Of a stretch of 64,000 nt of DNA, positions 9,509 through 21,081 are shown in pieces (the first letter of the stretch is position 1; the number at the start of each line of letters is the position of its first letter). The stretch comes from Mycobacterium parmense. Its GTDB lineage: Bacteria; Actinomycetota; Actinomycetes; Mycobacteriales; Mycobacteriaceae. Both the position numbers and the translations under genes were made by a program. Below the pieces are notes generated by a model. The model worked only from the letters and a program-made list of their open reading frames with translations, did not search any database and was not told the origin of the DNA. The stretch is taken from contig NZ_AP022614.1 in assembly GCF_010730575.1 (NCBI RefSeq), forward strand, positions 1 to 64,000, given 5' to 3'.

Positions 9509-10490
9509 CTAGTCGCTGCCCGGCGGCGAGCACGACGACGGGGCGGTCGCCTCGGGGGCGGGGCGCCGCCGCACCCCGGTCATCACGCCGGTTCGCGCCT
9601 GCCCGGGCCCCGGCGCGGGGTCGTCCGCGGCCGCCACCACCTCCGGCGTCGCGGACTCGACCTGCTCGCCCAGCGCGTCGCAGATTGCCGGCAGCAGGGC
9701 GTTGGCCGCCAACGCGTACGCGACGGCCGAGGGGTGATAGTTGTCGGCGGAGAACATCTGCTCGGGTGTGGCGCGAAACTGGTGCGCCAGCAACTGCGCC
9801 AGCGGCACCGGGATGCCGCCGGCCGCCCTGACCGCCGCGGCCTGCGCGCGGGCGAGCTGGCTTCCGCGGGCGTGCGCCAGCGAGCGCAGCGGCTGCGGGA
9901 TGACGCTGATGACGCCGAGGTCCGGGCACGTGCCGACGACCACCAACGCCGCGGGCGCGCAGCTTGCAGCTCAACCCGAGACGTTGGGCCGACTGGCTGA
10001 CGCCGTTGAGGGCCGTCACGTCGTTGGCGCCCACCATGATCACCGCGATGTCGGGCGGCGGACCGGCCACGAACATCGCGTCGACCTGCCCGCAGACGCC
10101 CCTCGAGGTGGCGCCGACGATGGCCTTGGTGCTCAGCCGCACGAGCCCGCCGGTCTGCTCGGCGAGGCCGCGGGCGATCAACACGCCCGGCACCTCCTCG
10201 GCGCTGGTGCAGCCGTATCCGGTGGCCGTCGAGTCGCCGAAGATCATCAGGTGCAAGTCGTAAGCCATGCCGCGCCGCCACCGCTGCACGGGCCCGCCGC
10301 CGCTGGTGTAGACACCGTCGGCGCGCGGCGGGGTCTCCCAGGACTTCGGGATCACGGTGCGCGCGTGCGTCGCCTGGCCCACAAGCAGATTGCGCGCCCC
10401 GAGATAGGCCGTACCTGTCGAGGCGAGTGCGCCCGCTGTGGCCAGGGCGATCGTCGAACGACGCGGCAGCCGGATGGTCACGAGAGACAT
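9509..10490 (-). CDS. SGNH/GDSL hydrolase (Rv1075c-like), one-base insertion
   Basis: Membrane-anchored or secreted SGNH-fold esterase. An N-terminal hydrophobic segment (about residues 13-38, STIALATAGALASTGTAYL) is followed by block I with nucleophile Ser87 (IFGDSTATGYG), block III GANDV, and the C-terminal Asp/His block DNYHPS. ATG 10490 is chosen. The frame shifts near 9955, where GCGCCCGCGGCG appears to carry one extra C; removing it joins SCKLRA to ALVVVGTCPDLG and gives about 326 residues. The Pro/Ala-rich C-terminus is unremarkable. It lies 77 nt upstream of fadA3 on the same strand. Likely substrate is an acyl ester; not determinable further. Confidence 0.85.
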
Positions 10491-10668
10491 TTTAGAACGG
10501 CCGAAAGCCGTGCGAGGGCGGCTCGTCAACAATGTGGTTACGTTGAGAATCAAAAGTGGTATCGAATCAGCTTCTTCAAATGTTCCACCAAGAAACGCCT
10601 GTCAAGCTAATTTCATGAGGTCGGCTCAACGCTTGGGGAACCGGGCATAACCAGACGTTGGCCGCCTC

Positions 10669-11781
10669 GTGTCACATGCTGTTTCGCACTACAAAGGCGT
10701 AGGAAGTGTTGAGCATGACCGCACCAGACAAGGTATCCGGCTCGCCCGGAATGCCCTTCGGCCACATGACATCCTGAGGAAGCGCAAGGCACAGGCGCGC
10801 AAATTCGCCATCAGCGACGGCGCTCCCGTCGAGGTTCTCGAGTCCGGGCCCAGCGTCGCCGCACGAGTCGCCACCGTGACCTCCCGGCTGACGATCCGGC
10901 CCGTCCTGTCCGTCGGCAGCCACGTCCCCAACCTGCCCTGGCCGTGGGGGCTCATCGACCTGGCCGCCCGGGTCCTGCTCCCGGTGTCCGCCACCGTCCG
11001 CGAGACGATCGCGCTGCCGCACGCGTCGGCGCAACTGGTGCGGGCGCCCGGGGTGCTGCCCGCCGACGGCACCCGCCGGGTGATTCTCTACCTGCACGGC
11101 GGCGCGTTCTTGACCTGCGGGGCCAACTCGCACGGCCGGCTGGTCGAAACCCTGTCGAAGTTCGCCGACTCACCCATCCTGGTGGTCAACTATCGCTTGC
11201 TGCCCAAGCATTCGGTGGGAATGGCCCTCGACGACTGTCACGACGCCTACCGGTGGCTGCGCGAGCGCGGCTACGAGCCCGACCAGATCGTGCTCGCCGG
11301 GGACTCCGCCGGCGGATATTTGGGGCTTACCCTCGCACAGCGCCTGCAGGAAGAAGGCGAGGAGCCCGCCGCGCTGGTGGCGATCTCGCCGCTGCTGCAG
11401 CTGGCCAAGGAATACAAACAGGCCCATCCCAACATCAAGACCGACGCGATGTTCTCCGCGAAGGCGTTCGACGCGCTCGGCGCGCTCGTCGCGGGCGCCG
11501 CCGGGAAAAACGTCGTCGACGGTAAGCCGGAAGAGATCTACGAGCCGCTGGAGCACATCAAACCGGGACTGCCGCGCACCCTGATCCACGTTTCGGGGTC
11601 CGAGGTCTTGCTGCACGACGCGCAGCTGGCCGCAACCAGGCTCGCGGCGGTGGGCGTGCCGGCCGAGGTGCGGGTCTGGCCCGGCCAGGTGCACGACTTC
11701 CAGCTGGCCGCCCCGATGCTGCCGGAGGCAATCCGTTCGCTGCGCCAGATCGGCGACTACATCCGCGAAGCCACGGATTAG
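10669..11781 (+). CDS. lipU: Esterase/lipase LipU (hormone-sensitive-lipase family)
   Basis: Alpha/beta-hydrolase of the hormone-sensitive lipase family. The oxyanion motif HGGAFLTCG and nucleophile elbow GDSAGG (Ser codon 11305-11307) are clear, with a C-terminal Asp region (SGSEVLLHDAQ) and catalytic His (GQVHDFQLA). The start is ambiguous. The open frame begins at 10669, but ATG 10718 has a good upstream AGGAAG and reads MTAPDKVSGSPGMPFGHMTS before stopping at a TGA near 10778, one base out of the main frame. Given the indels around it, ATG 10718 with a frameshift near 10770 is likely. Hydrolyses short-to-medium acyl esters by family inference. Confidence 0.82.
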   Translation: MSHAVSHYKGVGSVEHDRTRQGIRLARNALRPHDILRKRKAQARKFAISDGAPVEVLESGPSVAARVATVTSRLTIRPVLSVGSHVPNLPWPWGLIDLAARVLLPVSATVRETIALPHASAQLVRAPGVLPADGTRRVILYLHGGAFLTCGANSHGRLVETLSKFADSPILVVNYRLLPKHSVGMALDDCHDAYRWLRERGYEPDQIVLAGDSAGGYLGLTLAQRLQEEGEEPAALVAISPLLQLAKEYKQAHPNIKTDAMFSAKAFDALGALVAGAAGKNVVDGKPEEIYEPLEHIKPGLPRTLIHVSGSEVLLHDAQLAATRLAAVGVPAEVRVWPGQVHDFQLAAPMLPEAIRSLRQIGDYIREATD

Positions 11782-11848
11782 GCAGCGCGTCAGCAGCCGG
11801 GCGCCAGACCGTCGTGCACCGGCCGAAACGGCCTGAGACGATGGACGC

Positions 11849-13266
11849 ATGCGGATCGCGCAGCACATCAGTGAACTGATCGGCGGCACGCCGCTGGTCC
11901 GCCTGAACTCCGTCGTCCCCGACGGCGCCGGCATCGTGGCGGCCAAGGTCGAATATCTCAATCCCGGTGGCAGCTCGAAGGATCGGATCGCTTCGAGGAT
12001 GATCGACGCCGCCGAAGCCGCCGGGTTGCTCAAGCCCGGCGGCACCATCGTGGAACCCACGTCCGGCAACACCGGCGTCGGCTTGCGCTGGTGGCTCAGC
12101 AGCGCGGCTACAAGTGTGTCTTCGTCTGCCCCGACAAGGTCGGCGAGGACAAGCGCAACGTGCTGCTCGCTTACGGCGCCGAGGTGGTCGTGTGCCCGAC
12201 GGCGGTGCCGCCCGAGCACCCGGACAGCTACTACAGCGTCTCCGACAGGCTGACCGAGCAGATAAGCGGCGCCTGGAAGCCCGACCAGTACGCCAACCCC
12301 GAAGGACCGGCCAGCCACTACGCCAGCACCGGACCCGAGATCTGGGCCGACACCGACGGCAAGGTCACCCACTTCGTGGCCGGCATCGGCACAGGCGGGA
12401 CGATCACCGGCGCGGGCCGCTACCTCAAGGAGGTCTCCGCCGATCGGCCGGGGGGAAGGGTGCGCATCGTGGGCGCCGACCCCGAGGGCTCGGTTTATTC
12501 GGGGGGCAGCGGGCGGCCCTACCTGGTCGAGGGCGTCGGCGAGGATTTCTGGCCGGCGGCCTACGACCGGACGGTGCCCGACGAGGTCATCGCGGTCTCC
12601 GACTCCGACTCTTTCGACATGACCAGGCGGCTGGCCCGCGAGGAAGCGATGCTGGTCGGCGGGTCCTGCGGGATGGCGGTGGTCGCGGCGCTGCGGGTTG
12701 CCGCCGCGGCCGGGCCCGAAGCGCTGGTGGTGGTCCTGCTGCCCGACGGCGGGCGCGGCTACATGGCGAAGATCTTCAACGACGCCTGGATGTCGTCGTA
12801 CGGGTTCCTGCGGAGCCGCCTCGACGGGTCGGCCGAGCAGTCCACGGTCGGCGACGTGTTGCGCCGCAAATCGGGGGCGTTGCCGGATCTGGTGCACACC
12901 CACCCGTCCGAGACGGTGCGCGATGCCATCGGCATCCTGCGCGAGTACGGCGTGTCCCAGATGCCGGTGGTCGGCGCCGAACCGCCGGTGATGGCCGGTG
13001 AAGTCGCCGGCAGTGTCTCCGAACGCGAACTGCTCTCGGCCGTCTTCGAGGGCCGCGCGAAGCTGGCCGACGCCGTCGCGGAGCACATGAGCCCGCCGCT
13101 GCCGATGATCGGCGCCGGCGAGCTGGCCGCCGCCGCGGGCAAGGCGCTGCGCGACTGGGACGCGCTGATGGTGGTGGAGGGAGGCAAGCCGGTCGGGGTT
13201 CTCACCCGCTACGACCTGTTGGGCTTCCTCTCGGAGGGGCCCCGCGGAGTGACGGGCCGACGCTAG
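11849..13266 (+). CDS. cbs: Cystathionine beta-synthase, one-base deletion
   Basis: PLP-dependent beta-synthase condensing serine with homocysteine (transsulfuration). The N-terminal fold-type II domain has the PLP lysine K44 in GGSSKDR and the substrate loop TSGNTG (residues 71-76). [11 protein letters not shown] phosphate-binding loop follows, and two CBS domains occupy the last 120 residues ([21 protein letters not shown]). The frame breaks near 12087: GGCTTGCGCTGG lacks a G, and restoring it turns GVGL into [18 protein letters not shown]. This is the last indel I can find in the window. metB lies 0.9 kb downstream with the opposite reaction direction in the same pathway. Confidence 0.9.
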
Positions 13267-13358
13267 ATCGGCGGCCGCTCGTGGTTGCGCCGGCACGGGC
13301 CGGCGCTCGGGTACTGTAATGCCCCGTTCGGCCGATCCGCGTGGATGGAGGGTTGCCC

Positions 13359-14093
13359 ATGACCGATCAACCGCCGCCTGGTGGCGATTTCCCGCCGCCT
13401 GCGCCCTCGTCCGGGCCGTCCGGGCCGTCCGGGCCTTCCGGTGACCATGGGGCGCCGTCCGGCGGGCACGAGGTCCCCGCGCCGCCGTCCGGCGGCGGTT
13501 CCTATCCGCCGCCGCCCCCGCCGCCGCCGCCCGGCGGGTCCTACCCGCCGCCGCCACCTCCGTCCGGCGGGTACGCGCCGCCGCCTCCCGGACCGGCGAT
13601 CCGCACCCTGCCGACGCAGGAGTACACGTCGTGGCTCACCCGGGTGCTGGCGTTCGTGATCGACATCCTCCCGTACGCCGTTCTGCACGGCATCGGCGCC
13701 GCGATCCTGTACTCCACCCAGCAGACAGCCTGCGTCACCGACATCACCCAGTACGCCGTCAACCAGTACTGCGCCACCGAGAACTCGACGTTGGGGCTGA
13801 TCGCGCAGTGGCTGGCGTCTGTGTTGGGGCTGTTCTACCTGATCTGGAACTACGGCTACCGCCAGGGCACCACCGGGTCGAGCCTGGGCAAGTCGGTGAT
13901 GAAGTTCAAGGTCGTCAGCGAGATCACCGGGCAACCCATCGGCTTCGGGAAGTCCGTCGTGCGCTTCCTCGCGCATTTCATCGACGCCGCCATCTGCTTC
14001 GTCGGGTTCCTCTTCCCGCTCTGGGACGCCAAGCGGCAGACGCTGGCCGACAAGATCATGTCGACGGTCTGTCTGCCGATCCCGCAAGGCTGA
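13359..14093 (+). CDS. pra: Proline-rich RDD-family membrane protein (Rv1078/Pra-like)
   Basis: Residues 1-75 are low-complexity Pro/Gly/Ser repeats (PPPPPPPPP, PSGGGSYPPPP). An RDD-type membrane domain then contains helices at LTRVLAFVIDILPYAVLHGIGAAI and LGLIAQWLASVLGLFYLIW, the segment GTTGSSLGKSVMKFKVVS typical of RDD proteins, and IDAAICFVGFLFPLWD. The conserved Arg and the Asp pair of RDD proteins are represented by R and D in TRVLAFVID. Start ATG 13359 is preceded by GGAGGG; an upstream GTG at 13341 is possible. Known from M. tuberculosis as the proline-rich antigen homologue; function unproven. Confidence 0.85.
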   Translation: MTDQPPPGGDFPPPAPSSGPSGPSGPSGDHGAPSGGHEVPAPPSGGGSYPPPPPPPPPGGSYPPPPPPSGGYAPPPPGPAIRTLPTQEYTSWLTRVLAFVIDILPYAVLHGIGAAILYSTQQTACVTDITQYAVNQYCATENSTLGLIAQWLASVLGLFYLIWNYGYRQGTTGSSLGKSVMKFKVVSEITGQPIGFGKSVVRFLAHFIDAAICFVGFLFPLWDAKRQTLADKIMSTVCLPIPQG

Positions 14094-14128
14094 CCGACGA
14101 CCCGGGGCTGTCACTAGGCTGGCCGTCG

Positions 14129-15289
14129 ATGAGCAACGATCGGCACCGCGAGTTCACCGGGCTGGCCACCAAGGCGATCCACGCCGGCTATCGGCCGGAC
14201 CCGGCGACCGGGGCGGTCAACGCGCCGATATACGCGAGCAGCACTTTCGCCCAGGACGCCGTGGGGGTGCTGCGCGGCGGCTACGAGTACGCGCGGACCG
14301 GCAATCCCACGCGCGCGGCGCTGGAGGCCTCCCTGGCGGCCGTGGAGGAGGGCGCGTTCGCCCGCGCGTTCAGCGCCGGGATGGCCGCCACCGACTGCGC
14401 CCTGAGGGCGCTGCTGCGTCCCGGCGACCACCTGGTGATTCCCAACGACGCCTACGGCGGCACCTTCCGGCTGATCGACAAGGTGTTCACGCAGTGGAAC
14501 GTCGGTTACACGCCGGTGGCGCTGTACGACCTCGACGCCGTCCGCGCGGCGATCACACCGCAAACCCGGCTCATCTGGGTCGAGACGCCCACCAACCCGC
14601 TGCTGTCCATCGCCGACATCGGCGCGCTCGCCGAGATCGGTGCGCAATCGCACGCAAAGGTGTTGGTGGACAACACGTTCGCCTCACCCGCGCTGCAGCA
14701 GCCGTTGACGCTGGGCGCCGACATCGTGCTGCACTCGACCACCAAGTACATCGGCGGACACTCCGATGTGGTGGGTGGCGCGCTGATCACCGACGACGAA
14801 GAGCTGGACGACGCCTTCGCTTTCCTGCAGAACGGGGCCGGCGCGGTGCCGGGCCCGTTCGACGCCTACCTCACCATGCGGGGGCTCAAGACGCTGGTGC
14901 TGCGGATGCAGCGGCACAGCGAAAACGCCTTGGCCGTAGCCGAATTCCTCGCCGGGCAATCCGCCGTCGACACCGTGCTGTATCCGGGCCTGCCCGGCCA
15001 TCCGGGGCACGACGTCGCGGCCCGGCAGATGAGCGGATTCGGTGGGATGGTGTCAATACGCCTGCGCGGCGGCCGGGCGGCCGCTCAAAGCCTTTGCGCC
15101 AGAACCGAAGTGTTCATCCTGGCCGAATCGCTGGGTGGGGTGGAGTCGCTGATCGAGCATCCGAGCGCCATGACGCACGCGTCGGTCGCGGGTTCGCAAC
15201 TTCAAGTACCCGACGACCTGGTGCGCCTGTCGGTCGGCATCGAAGACGTCGCCGATCTGCTCGGCGATCTCGAGCAGGCGCTGGCGTAG
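14129..15289 (+). CDS. metB: Cystathionine gamma-synthase/lyase MetB
   Basis: PLP fold-type I enzyme of the Cys/Met metabolism family, 386 residues. The PLP lysine is Lys206 in HSTTKYIGGHSD. The cofactor-binding SAGMAATDCAL and ETPTNP motifs and the C-terminal SLGGVESLIEHP substrate loop are intact. It converts O-acyl-homoserine plus cysteine to cystathionine, or works as the gamma-lyase in reverse transsulfuration. The presence of cbs nearby is compatible with either. ATG 14129 gives the family N-terminus (FTGLATKAIHAGY). The stop lies 9 nt from the convergent greA stop. Confidence 0.93.
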   Translation: MSNDRHREFTGLATKAIHAGYRPDPATGAVNAPIYASSTFAQDAVGVLRGGYEYARTGNPTRAALEASLAAVEEGAFARAFSAGMAATDCALRALLRPGDHLVIPNDAYGGTFRLIDKVFTQWNVGYTPVALYDLDAVRAAITPQTRLIWVETPTNPLLSIADIGALAEIGAQSHAKVLVDNTFASPALQQPLTLGADIVLHSTTKYIGGHSDVVGGALITDDEELDDAFAFLQNGAGAVPGPFDAYLTMRGLKTLVLRMQRHSENALAVAEFLAGQSAVDTVLYPGLPGHPGHDVAARQMSGFGGMVSIRLRGGRAAAQSLCARTEVFILAESLGGVESLIEHPSAMTHASVAGSQLQVPDDLVRLSVGIEDVADLLGDLEQALA

Positions 15290-15298
15290 TCGCCGCGA

Positions 15299-15793
15299 CT
15301 ACGCGTGGTAGGGCTCCGCGCTGATCAGCGTGACCTCGACGGTGCTGCCGTTGGGCACGACATAGCTGCGGGTCTCGCCCACCTTGGCGTCGATCAGCGC
15401 CCCGCCCAGCGGCGAGTTGGGCGAGTAGACCTCGAGCTTGCCGTCGTTGACGCCTTCCTGGCGGGTGGCGATCAGGAACGTCTCGGTGTCGGACTTGTCG
15501 CCGTCGTAGTAGACCTTGACCACCGAACCGGGCAGCGCCACTCCGGACTGCTTGGGCGCCTCGCCGACCTTCGCGTTGTTCAGCAGGTCCTGCAGCTGGC
15601 GGATGCGCGCCTCCTGCTGACCCTGCTCCTCGCGGGCGGCGTGGTAGCCGCCGTTCTCGCGCAGGTCGCCCTCCTCGCGCCGGTCGTTGATCTCCGCGGC
15701 GATGACCGGACGATTCGCGATCAGCTGGTCGAGCTCGGCCTTGAGTCGGTCATGTGACTCCTGGGTCAGCCAGGTCACCTGAGTATCCGTCAT
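15299..15793 (-). CDS. greA: Transcription elongation factor GreA
   Basis: 164-residue Gre factor that rescues backtracked RNA polymerase by stimulating transcript cleavage. The N-terminal coiled coil carries the acidic tip ([22 protein letters not shown], about residues 38-59). The C-terminal FKBP-like domain includes [11 protein letters not shown] and [20 protein letters not shown] 15793 is the only suitable start. It is transcribed in the same direction as the upstream DUF4307 gene, with 220 nt between them holding a near-perfect palindrome at 15920-15941. Confidence 0.95.
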   Translation of the reverse strand: MTDTQVTWLTQESHDRLKAELDQLIANRPVIAAEINDRREEGDLRENGGYHAAREEQGQQEARIRQLQDLLNNAKVGEAPKQSGVALPGSVVKVYYDGDKSDTETFLIATRQEGVNDGKLEVYSPNSPLGGALIDAKVGETRSYVVPNGSTVEVTLISAEPYHA

Positions 15794-15919
15794 CTCGTCG
15801 TGCTCCTCTTATTGTCGTTCCGCGCATCCGCGTGAGCTCTCGAACTCCGCCGCCGGAGTAACCGGGATTGTGCCCGCGTGCTGCGGTCCGTTGTTCTCAC
15901 GGCCATTAATGCAGCAATA

Positions 15920-15941
15920 CACGGTCCCAGCTGGAACCGTG
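15920..15941. promoter_or_regulatory. Near-perfect 22-bp palindrome upstream of greA
   Basis: A 22-bp dyad with CACGGT/ACCGTG outer arms around the self-complementary core CCAGCTGG; 10 of 11 base pairs match and there is no loop. It lies 127 nt upstream of the greA start and 72 nt past the DUF4307 stop. The lack of a loop and of a T run argues for a protein-binding site more than a terminator, but either is possible. Confidence 0.45.
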
Positions 15942-16013
15942 CATTCATCCATGTTACCACCGCGCAAACAGATGATGACCCTGAAAATTCGCAGCTGAGC
16001 CTCCGCGGGACGG

Positions 16014-16448
16014 TCAGCCCGGGCGCAGGTAGCCGGGCACGTCGGTGCCGCAACCGTAGATATCGGCCATCACCGGAGGCTTGCTGGACTTGAGCGTCGT
16101 CGTCACCTGCACCGTGGATTCTCGGGACGGAGCGACCAATACCTCCCGCCTGCCCGTCTCTGCGCCGTCCTCGGACCGCACCCGGACGATGCAGTCCACC
16201 GGACGCGCCGGGTCGGATCGGGTCACGCTGATCGTTACCGACGCCGTCTGGGCGTCGATCACCCGGTAGCCGGCCAGTGACCCCGTGACGTCGCTGGTAG
16301 CCAGCCGCTGGTAGCCGATGACGGCGACCGCGACGCCCGCCGCGATCACCAGCGCGGACCCGACGATCACCAGGCGGTGCCGGGAGACGCGCGACAGCCG
16401 GGGCCGCCCGTAGCGGCTTTCGGGGCGTGGCGGAGGAATTTCGGTCAT
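16014..16448 (-). CDS. DUF4307 single-pass membrane protein (Rv1081c-like)
   Basis: 144-residue protein with a short basic, proline-rich cytoplasmic N-terminus (residues 1-30), one transmembrane helix (VIVGSALVIAAGVAVAVIGY) and an extracytoplasmic beta-rich domain with two cysteines (DCIVRV and IYGCGTD) that may pair. This is the DUF4307 organisation; no biochemical role is known. ATG 16448 is preferred over an upstream start at 16514 because it gives the family length. The gene is divergent from mca, with about 110 nt between the two starts serving both promoters. Confidence 0.85.
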   Translation of the reverse strand: MTEIPPPRPESRYGRPRLSRVSRHRLVIVGSALVIAAGVAVAVIGYQRLATSDVTGSLAGYRVIDAQTASVTISVTRSDPARPVDCIVRVRSEDGAETGRREVLVAPSRESTVQVTTTLKSSKPPVMADIYGCGTDVPGYLRPG

Positions 16449-16559
16449 GCCTGGTACGTCTCGATTATCGGTGGGGTGGTGCCCGCCGACGTCATGCAGC
16501 GAACGGAACTGCAATTATAGGGTCTGATCCGGGTGATCAGCGGACCGACAAGGGGGCAC

Positions 16560-17432
16560 GTGAGCAAGCTGCGGTTGATGGCGGTGCACGCCCACCCGGA
16601 CGACGAATCCAGCAAGGGTGCCGCGACACTGGCCCGCTACGCCGACGAGGGCCATCGGGTCATGGTGGTGACGTTGACCGGTGGCGAGCGCGGCGACATT
16701 CTCAATCCGGCGATGGACCTGCCCGACGTGCGCGGGCACATCACCGAGATTCGCCGCGACGAGATGGCCAAGGCCGCCGCGATACTCGGCGTCGAGCACA
16801 CGTGGCTCGGTTTCGTCGACTCCGGACTGCCCCAGGGCGACCCGCCGCCACCGCTGCCCGAGGGTTGTTTCGCGCTGGTGCCGCTGGAGGTCTCCGTCGA
16901 GGCCCTGGTTCGGGTGGTCCGGGAGTTCCGGCCGCACGTGATGACCACCTACGACGAGAACGGCGGCTATCCGCATCCCGATCACGTTCGCTGCCATCAG
17001 GTTTCGATCGGCGCGTTCGAGGCGGCCGGTGACTACCGGCGCTTTCCGGACGCCGGCGAGCCGTGGTCGGTGTCCAAGCTCTACTACAACCACGGGTTCC
17101 TGCGGGCGCGGATGCAGTTGCTGCACGACGAAGCCGTCAAGCACGGCCACGAGCCACCGTTCAAGAAGTGGCTCGAGCACTGGGACGCCGACCACGACCC
17201 GTTCGAATCGCGGGTGACGACGCGCGTGGAGTGCTCTGCGTATTTCGGCCAGCGCGACGACGCATTGCGGGCGCACGCCACCCAGATCGACCCGAACCAC
17301 GACTTCTTCGCCGCCCCGATCGCCTGGCAGGAGCGGCTATGGCCGACCGAGGAGTTCGAGTTGGCCCGGTCACGCGTCCCGGTGCGACTGCCCGAGGACG
17401 ACCTTTTCGCGGGATTGGAGGGCGACGAATGA
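16560..17432 (+). CDS. mca: Mycothiol S-conjugate amidase Mca
   Basis: Zinc amidase that cleaves mycothiol S-conjugates to a mercapturic acid and GlcN-Ins in detoxification. The LmbE-type metal site is present: HAHPDDES (His12, Asp14, Asp15) and GGYPHPDH (His139 to His142). GTG 16560, after AGGGGGC, gives 290 residues, matching the expected size; an earlier in-frame ATG at 16533 is less likely. The gene overlaps the next by the ATGA pair, so the two are co-translated. Confidence 0.95.
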   Translation: MSKLRLMAVHAHPDDESSKGAATLARYADEGHRVMVVTLTGGERGDILNPAMDLPDVRGHITEIRRDEMAKAAAILGVEHTWLGFVDSGLPQGDPPPPLPEGCFALVPLEVSVEALVRVVREFRPHVMTTYDENGGYPHPDHVRCHQVSIGAFEAAGDYRRFPDAGEPWSVSKLYYNHGFLRARMQLLHDEAVKHGHEPPFKKWLEHWDADHDPFESRVTTRVECSAYFGQRDDALRAHATQIDPNHDFFAAPIAWQERLWPTEEFELARSRVPVRLPEDDLFAGLEGDE

Positions 17433-17696
17433 ACCACCTGCTCGCCTATGGCGCGGCCGTCTGGACCGGGTGGCAAGCCGACGCCGGCCCGCACAACAAC
17501 GGGCCTGATTTCGGTAAGGCCAGCCCCATCGGGCTGCTGATCGTCGTGCTGCTGCTGATCGCCACGATGCTGCTGTTGCGATCCATGAACCGGCAGCTCA
17601 AGAAGGTACCCAAGTCCTTCGACCCCAAGCACCCGGAGGCCGATCAGGCGGCGGACGAGGGGACCGACGCCGTCGACCCCGACACGGAGGAGCCCC

Positions 17697-17710
<14 letters not shown>
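17429..17710 (+). CDS. Small single-pass membrane protein (Rv1083-like)
   Basis: 93 residues: a short extracytoplasmic N-terminus with two Trp ([19 protein letters not shown]), one transmembrane helix ([17 protein letters not shown]), and a charged acidic cytoplasmic tail ([23 protein letters not shown]). No domain recognised. It starts inside the mca stop (ATGA) and ends 14 nt into the next gene, so it is the middle cistron of a tightly packed mca operon. Conserved position next to mca suggests a linked but unknown role. Confidence 0.85.
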
Positions 17711-19730
<2,020 letters not shown>

Positions 19731-19744
19731 TAGCGTCTCGTCAC

Positions 19745-20128
19745 ATGCGCAACGCCGCCGACAGGGTCCAAGCAATCACCGACACGGTCAACCGCTACAT
19801 CGAACTGGTCGCCAAGGGCAGCGCCGACGACCTGGTCGAGCTGTACGCCGACGACGCCACGGTCGAGGATCCGGTGGGGGGCGAGGTGCACATCGGACGC
19901 CAGGCGATCCACGGCTTCTACTCCGCGGTCGACGGCGTGGCGCGCGAGTGCGAACTCGTCTCGTTGCGGGTCGCGGGCAACGAGGCGGCCTTCCTGTTCC
20001 GGCTGACCGTGACCGCGGGCGACCACCGGATGGTGATCGAGCCCATCGACGTCATGGTCTTCGACGACCGCGGCAAGGTCACCGCCATGAAGGCCTACTG
20101 GTCGGCGGCGAACGTCACCCAGGGGTAG
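19745..20128 (+). CDS. Steroid Delta5-3-ketoisomerase (KSI)
   Basis: 127-residue NTF2-fold protein that closely resembles bacterial Delta5-3-ketosteroid isomerases. The catalytic triad can be placed: Tyr18 (NRYIELV), the general base Asp42 (ATVEDPVGG) and Asp102 (EPIDVMVF), all in their usual context. It would move the double bond of 3-keto-Delta5 steroids to Delta4. It follows the DUF255 gene by 14 nt on the same strand. I do not recall a counterpart here in M. tuberculosis. With the 3-beta-HSD at 37.9 kb it fits a sterol pathway. Confidence 0.8.
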   Translation: MRNAADRVQAITDTVNRYIELVAKGSADDLVELYADDATVEDPVGGEVHIGRQAIHGFYSAVDGVARECELVSLRVAGNEAAFLFRLTVTAGDHRMVIEPIDVMVFDDRGKVTAMKAYWSAANVTQG

Positions 20129-20154
20129 CCCGGCGACGATGCGGCCCGCCCGGC

Positions 20155-20916
20155 TCAGTGCGCGAGCCAGGCGTGGTTGCCCGCGTAGAAGACCGCGAGC
20201 CACATCGCGATGTAGTGCAGGATCGCGGCGACCGCGGTGAAGGCGTGGAAGATTTCGTGGTAGCCGAACGTTCGCGGCCAGGGATCCGGCCAGCGCAGCC
20301 CATAGAACACGCCGCCGACACTGTAGAGCACCCCGCCGACAGCCAGTAGCACCATCGCGGCCACCCCGGCCTGGTGCAGGATCGTGGGGGCGTACCACAC
20401 CGCCACCCAGCCCAGCAGCAGATAGAGCGGCACGCCGAGCCAGCGGGGCGCCGTCGGCCAGCACACCTTCAGCAAAATGCCCGCGGCCGCGCCGCCCCAG
20501 ACGATCCACAGCACCACCACCCCGGTGTCCTGCGGCATCACCAGCCGTGCGAAGGGCGTATAGCTGCCGGCGATGAACACGAAGATCATCGAATGGTCGA
20601 GCCGCTTCATGCGCGTGCGCACGATCGCCGACTTCCAGTGCACGCGGTGATAGGTGGCGCTCACGGCGAACATCGCCACCGTGGAGGCGGCGTAGATCAG
20701 CGTCGAATGACCGGCGCGGGGCGAGGCGACCGCCCACGACACCGACACCAGCGTCGCGCCGGTGATCACGGCCAGCCACGCCGAGTAGAAGTGGATCCAG
20801 CCGCGCATCCGCGGCTTGCTGGCGGCGCCCTCGACGATGTGGTCGACGGTGTTGCCGGGTGTGATCGGTTCGGACTCGGGTTCCGGATTGGTGGCCGTGC
20901 TCGTCTGGCTGCTCAT
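20155..20916 (-). CDS. Hemolysin III family (YqfA/PAQR-like) membrane protein (Rv1085c-like)
   Basis: 253 residues with about seven transmembrane helices. The hemolysin III/PAQR metal-site residues are visible: ATYHRVHW near the second helix, [19 protein letters not shown], and [19 protein letters not shown] in the last helices, giving conserved His and Asp ligands. Despite the name, hemolysis is not an established role; PAQR homologues are membrane hydrolases or receptors. ATG 20916 opens a 40-residue polar N-terminus. It is convergent with the ketosteroid isomerase and divergent from the prenyl synthase. Confidence 0.9.
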   Translation of the reverse strand: MSSQTSTATNPEPESEPITPGNTVDHIVEGAASKPRMRGWIHFYSAWLAVITGATLVSVSWAVASPRAGHSTLIYAASTVAMFAVSATYHRVHWKSAIVRTRMKRLDHSMIFVFIAGSYTPFARLVMPQDTGVVVLWIVWGGAAAGILLKVCWPTAPRWLGVPLYLLLGWVAVWYAPTILHQAGVAAMVLLAVGGVLYSVGGVFYGLRWPDPWPRTFGYHEIFHAFTAVAAILHYIAMWLAVFYAGNHAWLAH

Positions 20917-21081
20917 GTCTCCTGTTGCCTCTGCAGCGGGTACGCAAGTAGGGACTTGCCAGGGGGTCGATCGAGATCCACAGTAGTCAGGGTTGGTTAC
21001 GGGCCGGTCTCGACCGCTCCGGTGGGCTTCCCCCGGATTGCCCCCCGAAATTCGCGGGCGCTCGCAGTAGGGTGAGTGGTC

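Noticed and set aside
1..12100. True pseudogene cluster undergoing decay
   Set aside because: Conserved blocks stay intact on both sides of each indel, no internal nonsense mutations without frameshift were seen, indels compensate, and housekeeping-type genes such as fadA3 and cbs are included. Sequence error is the simpler reading.
11170..13557. Open frame of 795 codons on the - strand
   Set aside because: Antisense to lipU and cbs; low-complexity composition and no motif. Shadow of the GC-rich third codon positions.
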